In this document: one piece after another, positions 62,880 to 64,000 of the stretch
Numbering within the stretch: the first letter of the stretch is position 1
How the letters are laid out: each line of letters begins with the position of its first letter
From: Eubacterium sp.
GTDB lineage: Bacteria; Bacillota; Clostridia; Oscillospirales; Acutalibacteraceae
Length of the DNA: 64,000 nucleotides
Direction of reading: 5' to 3'
Assembly (NCBI GenBank): GCA_017450645.1
Contig: JAFSTE010000021.1
Span: 124,001 to 188,000, forward strand
Notes under the pieces: generated by a model
Told to the model about the DNA's origin: nothing
Seen by the model: the letters and a program-made list of their open reading frames with translations, nothing else
Databases searched by the model: none
Made by a program: the position numbers and the translations under genes

Positions 62880-63806
62880 CTACTTTTTGTGTTTTTTAGC
62901 TTCGCGTGCTTCAATCTTAGCCTTAGCTTCGGCAACGATACGCGCCTGCTCCTCTTCAGCCTTTTTCTTAGCTTCTTCCTCAGCCTTTTCGCGCTCGATA
63001 GCCTTAATGCGTTCTTTTTCTTCCTTTTCAGCCTTGCGGGCAAGACGCTCCTCCTCGAGCTGCTCGTGAGATTTAGCGTCAGCCTTAGATACAAGGAAGT
63101 TAAAGATAAACGCAACAACCAGCAGTGCAAGCGCTACAAAATAGCCCCACATTACATTACCCGTTATATTGTAAAGCGGATAGATACCGAAGTTTACAGC
63201 CGTTTCAGCCGCAACACTCTTAATACCGATAGTAAACACGATTCCCGACGCAACAACGCTTAAAACGCTGAGGCAGTCAAAAATCACCATAAGCTTAGAT
63301 TTAGGGTGCTTATGCGTAAAGAGTATCATAAAGAATGCGATAACCGCAAACAAAAGTGACAGCACCATAAACAGAACCGCAAGCATTGTATAAGAAAGAA
63401 CGCCGCTGCCGCCCTCGTAAGACATATTAGTAAAGAACACGTCGGTATTACCGAAAAAGTCCTTAAACAAATCGAGCAGCGTATGTCCGTCGGTAAACAG
63501 ACCGAAAAGGTCAATACCGATACTGTCCGCGTCGCTCTTAATAACAAACCACGGAACAATATATCCTATAATCGGAATAAAGGACATAATAATTCTTACA
63601 ATTCTTAACTTAGTGCCCCAGATAGAATATGCGAACATATTCATAGTTTTGTGGAAAGCGAGCGATTTTTCTGCAGCGAGGTCGGCATCCTCTTCGAGTC
63701 TTGCCTCCCAGTTAAAATTAGGAATAGAAACTCCGCAGTCCTTACACTCTGCTTTAACATCATACCAACGAAGTCTTCGTCCGCAATTTGGACAGGTACT
63801 TGCCAT
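62880..63806 (-). CDS. zinc-ribbon membrane protein with C-terminal coiled coil, unknown
   Basis: 308 residues. The N-terminal zinc ribbon is CPNCGRRLRWYDVKAECKDC (Cys pairs at residues 5/8 and 21/24). Four hydrophobic segments follow between about residues 60 and 240. The last ~70 residues form a highly charged Ala/Glu/Lys/Arg helix, almost certainly coiled-coil. I know no family for the full arrangement. ATG at 63806 follows AAAGGGGTGT and a good promoter. It leads a two-gene operon. It may be a membrane organiser or stress protein, but this is only a guess. Confidence 0.78.
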   Translation of the reverse strand: MASTCPNCGRRLRWYDVKAECKDCGVSIPNFNWEARLEEDADLAAEKSLAFHKTMNMFAYSIWGTKLRIVRIIMSFIPIIGYIVPWFVIKSDADSIGIDLFGLFTDGHTLLDLFKDFFGNTDVFFTNMSYEGGSGVLSYTMLAVLFMVLSLLFAVIAFFMILFTHKHPKSKLMVIFDCLSVLSVVASGIVFTIGIKSVAAETAVNFGIYPLYNITGNVMWGYFVALALLVVAFIFNFLVSKADAKSHEQLEEERLARKAEKEEKERIKAIEREKAEEEAKKKAEEEQARIVAEAKAKIEAREAKKHKK

Positions 63807-63839
63807 AATGACACCCCTTTAAATAATTATTCACATAAC

Positions 63840-63868
63840 ATTTTATCCTCTTTTGCGCCGAATGTCAA
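63840..63868 (-). promoter_or_regulatory. sigma-A promoter of the zinc-ribbon membrane protein operon
   Basis: Minus strand TTGACA (63863-63868), 17 bases, TAAAAT (63840-63845), 34 bases upstream of ATG at 63806. Confidence 0.8.
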
Positions 63869-63927
63869 CAATAAATATGTACATAATCAATTTATCTCCA
63901 ACATTTAAAAAAAGTATTGATTTAATT

Positions 63928-63956
63928 TTAACACTATGATAATATATTAGTGTTAA
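63928..63956. promoter_or_regulatory. perfect inverted repeat in the 5' region of a gene beyond the window
   Basis: TTAACACTA (63928-63936) and TAGTGTTAA (63948-63956) are perfect complements around an 11-base AT-rich centre. A second small hairpin, CTGGCA/TGCCGG (63961-63978), follows directly. No gene begins before the window ends. This could be a repressor site on a divergent promoter. Confidence 0.4.
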
Positions 63957-64000
63957 TATTCTGGCATATTTTTGCCGGAGCAGAAATGAGGGAATAGTTT

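Overview
The window looks like a chromosomal segment of an anaerobic, spore-forming, gut-type Clostridia, most likely Oscillospirales/Ruminococcaceae. Pointers are the dipicolinate synthase pair dpaA/dpaB, a TepA / YlzJ-like / SpoIIIE-type block, a dockerin-like calcium loop on a secreted CotH protein, L-fucose and arabinofuranoside use, frequent TTG starts and near-consensus sigma-A promoters. The species call is inference. No IS element, prophage, integrase or CRISPR array was seen.

Layout: (1) 1-9576, minus: a surface-polysaccharide operon read from one consensus promoter at 9606-9634. Its order is initiating phosphoglycosyltransferase, HpcH/HpaI-type aldolase, 2-hydroxyacid dehydrogenase, two asparagine-synthase-like ligases without the glutaminase Cys, a PglA-like GT4, an EpsG/Wzy-like polymerase, a TviB/WbpO-type dehydrogenase and a WbpP-type epimerase cut by the window edge. 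(2) 9773-14405, minus: an ArsB/NhaD-type permease, then murC with a CYTH protein, a FliB-like protein and a small Cys-containing protein. (3) 14534-23736, plus: dpaAB, a polyamine ABC operon (potABCD) with a HAD phosphatase, and a sugar-oxidation operon of two MDR dehydrogenases and an amidohydrolase. It converges on fucA-fucI (minus). (4) 26383-30152: a small redox/acetyl/methyltransferase operon and a divergent unknown surface protein. (5) 30191-34742, minus: a diguanylate cyclase followed by a c-di-GMP phosphodiesterase. (6) 34939-35863: a tRNA-Leu(UAG) gene preceded by two relics of its own 5' half, with a small lipoprotein gene between. (7) 35864-43045, minus: comF, comEA, ygiQ, ftsK/spoIIIE, a degenerate uppP-like gene, an overlapping ylzJ-like ORF and tepA. 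(8) 43218-45329, plus: a FemXAB transferase and an alanine-racemase-like enzyme. (9) 45403-54290, minus: a VTC domain protein, DUF4956 membrane protein, carbohydrate-binding lipoprotein and giant CotH protein under one promoter. (10) 54407-62122, minus: GPH-type symporter, M24 peptidase, GH51 arabinofuranosidase, zinc-ribbon protein, metallophosphoesterase and a PTS EIICB-like membrane protein. (11) 62268-63806, minus: two membrane proteins of unknown role.

The least explained systems are the two Cys-less asparagine-synthase-like ligases beside an aldolase and a hydroxyacid dehydrogenase in the polysaccharide operon, the VTC/DUF4956/lectin-like/CotH surface operon, and the layered tRNA-Leu 5'-half repeats. 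The last fit repeated site-specific integration into the 5' part of a tRNA gene. Several family members have lost catalytic residues (UppP-like, PTS EIIB-like, one GGDEF domain) and may have new roles.
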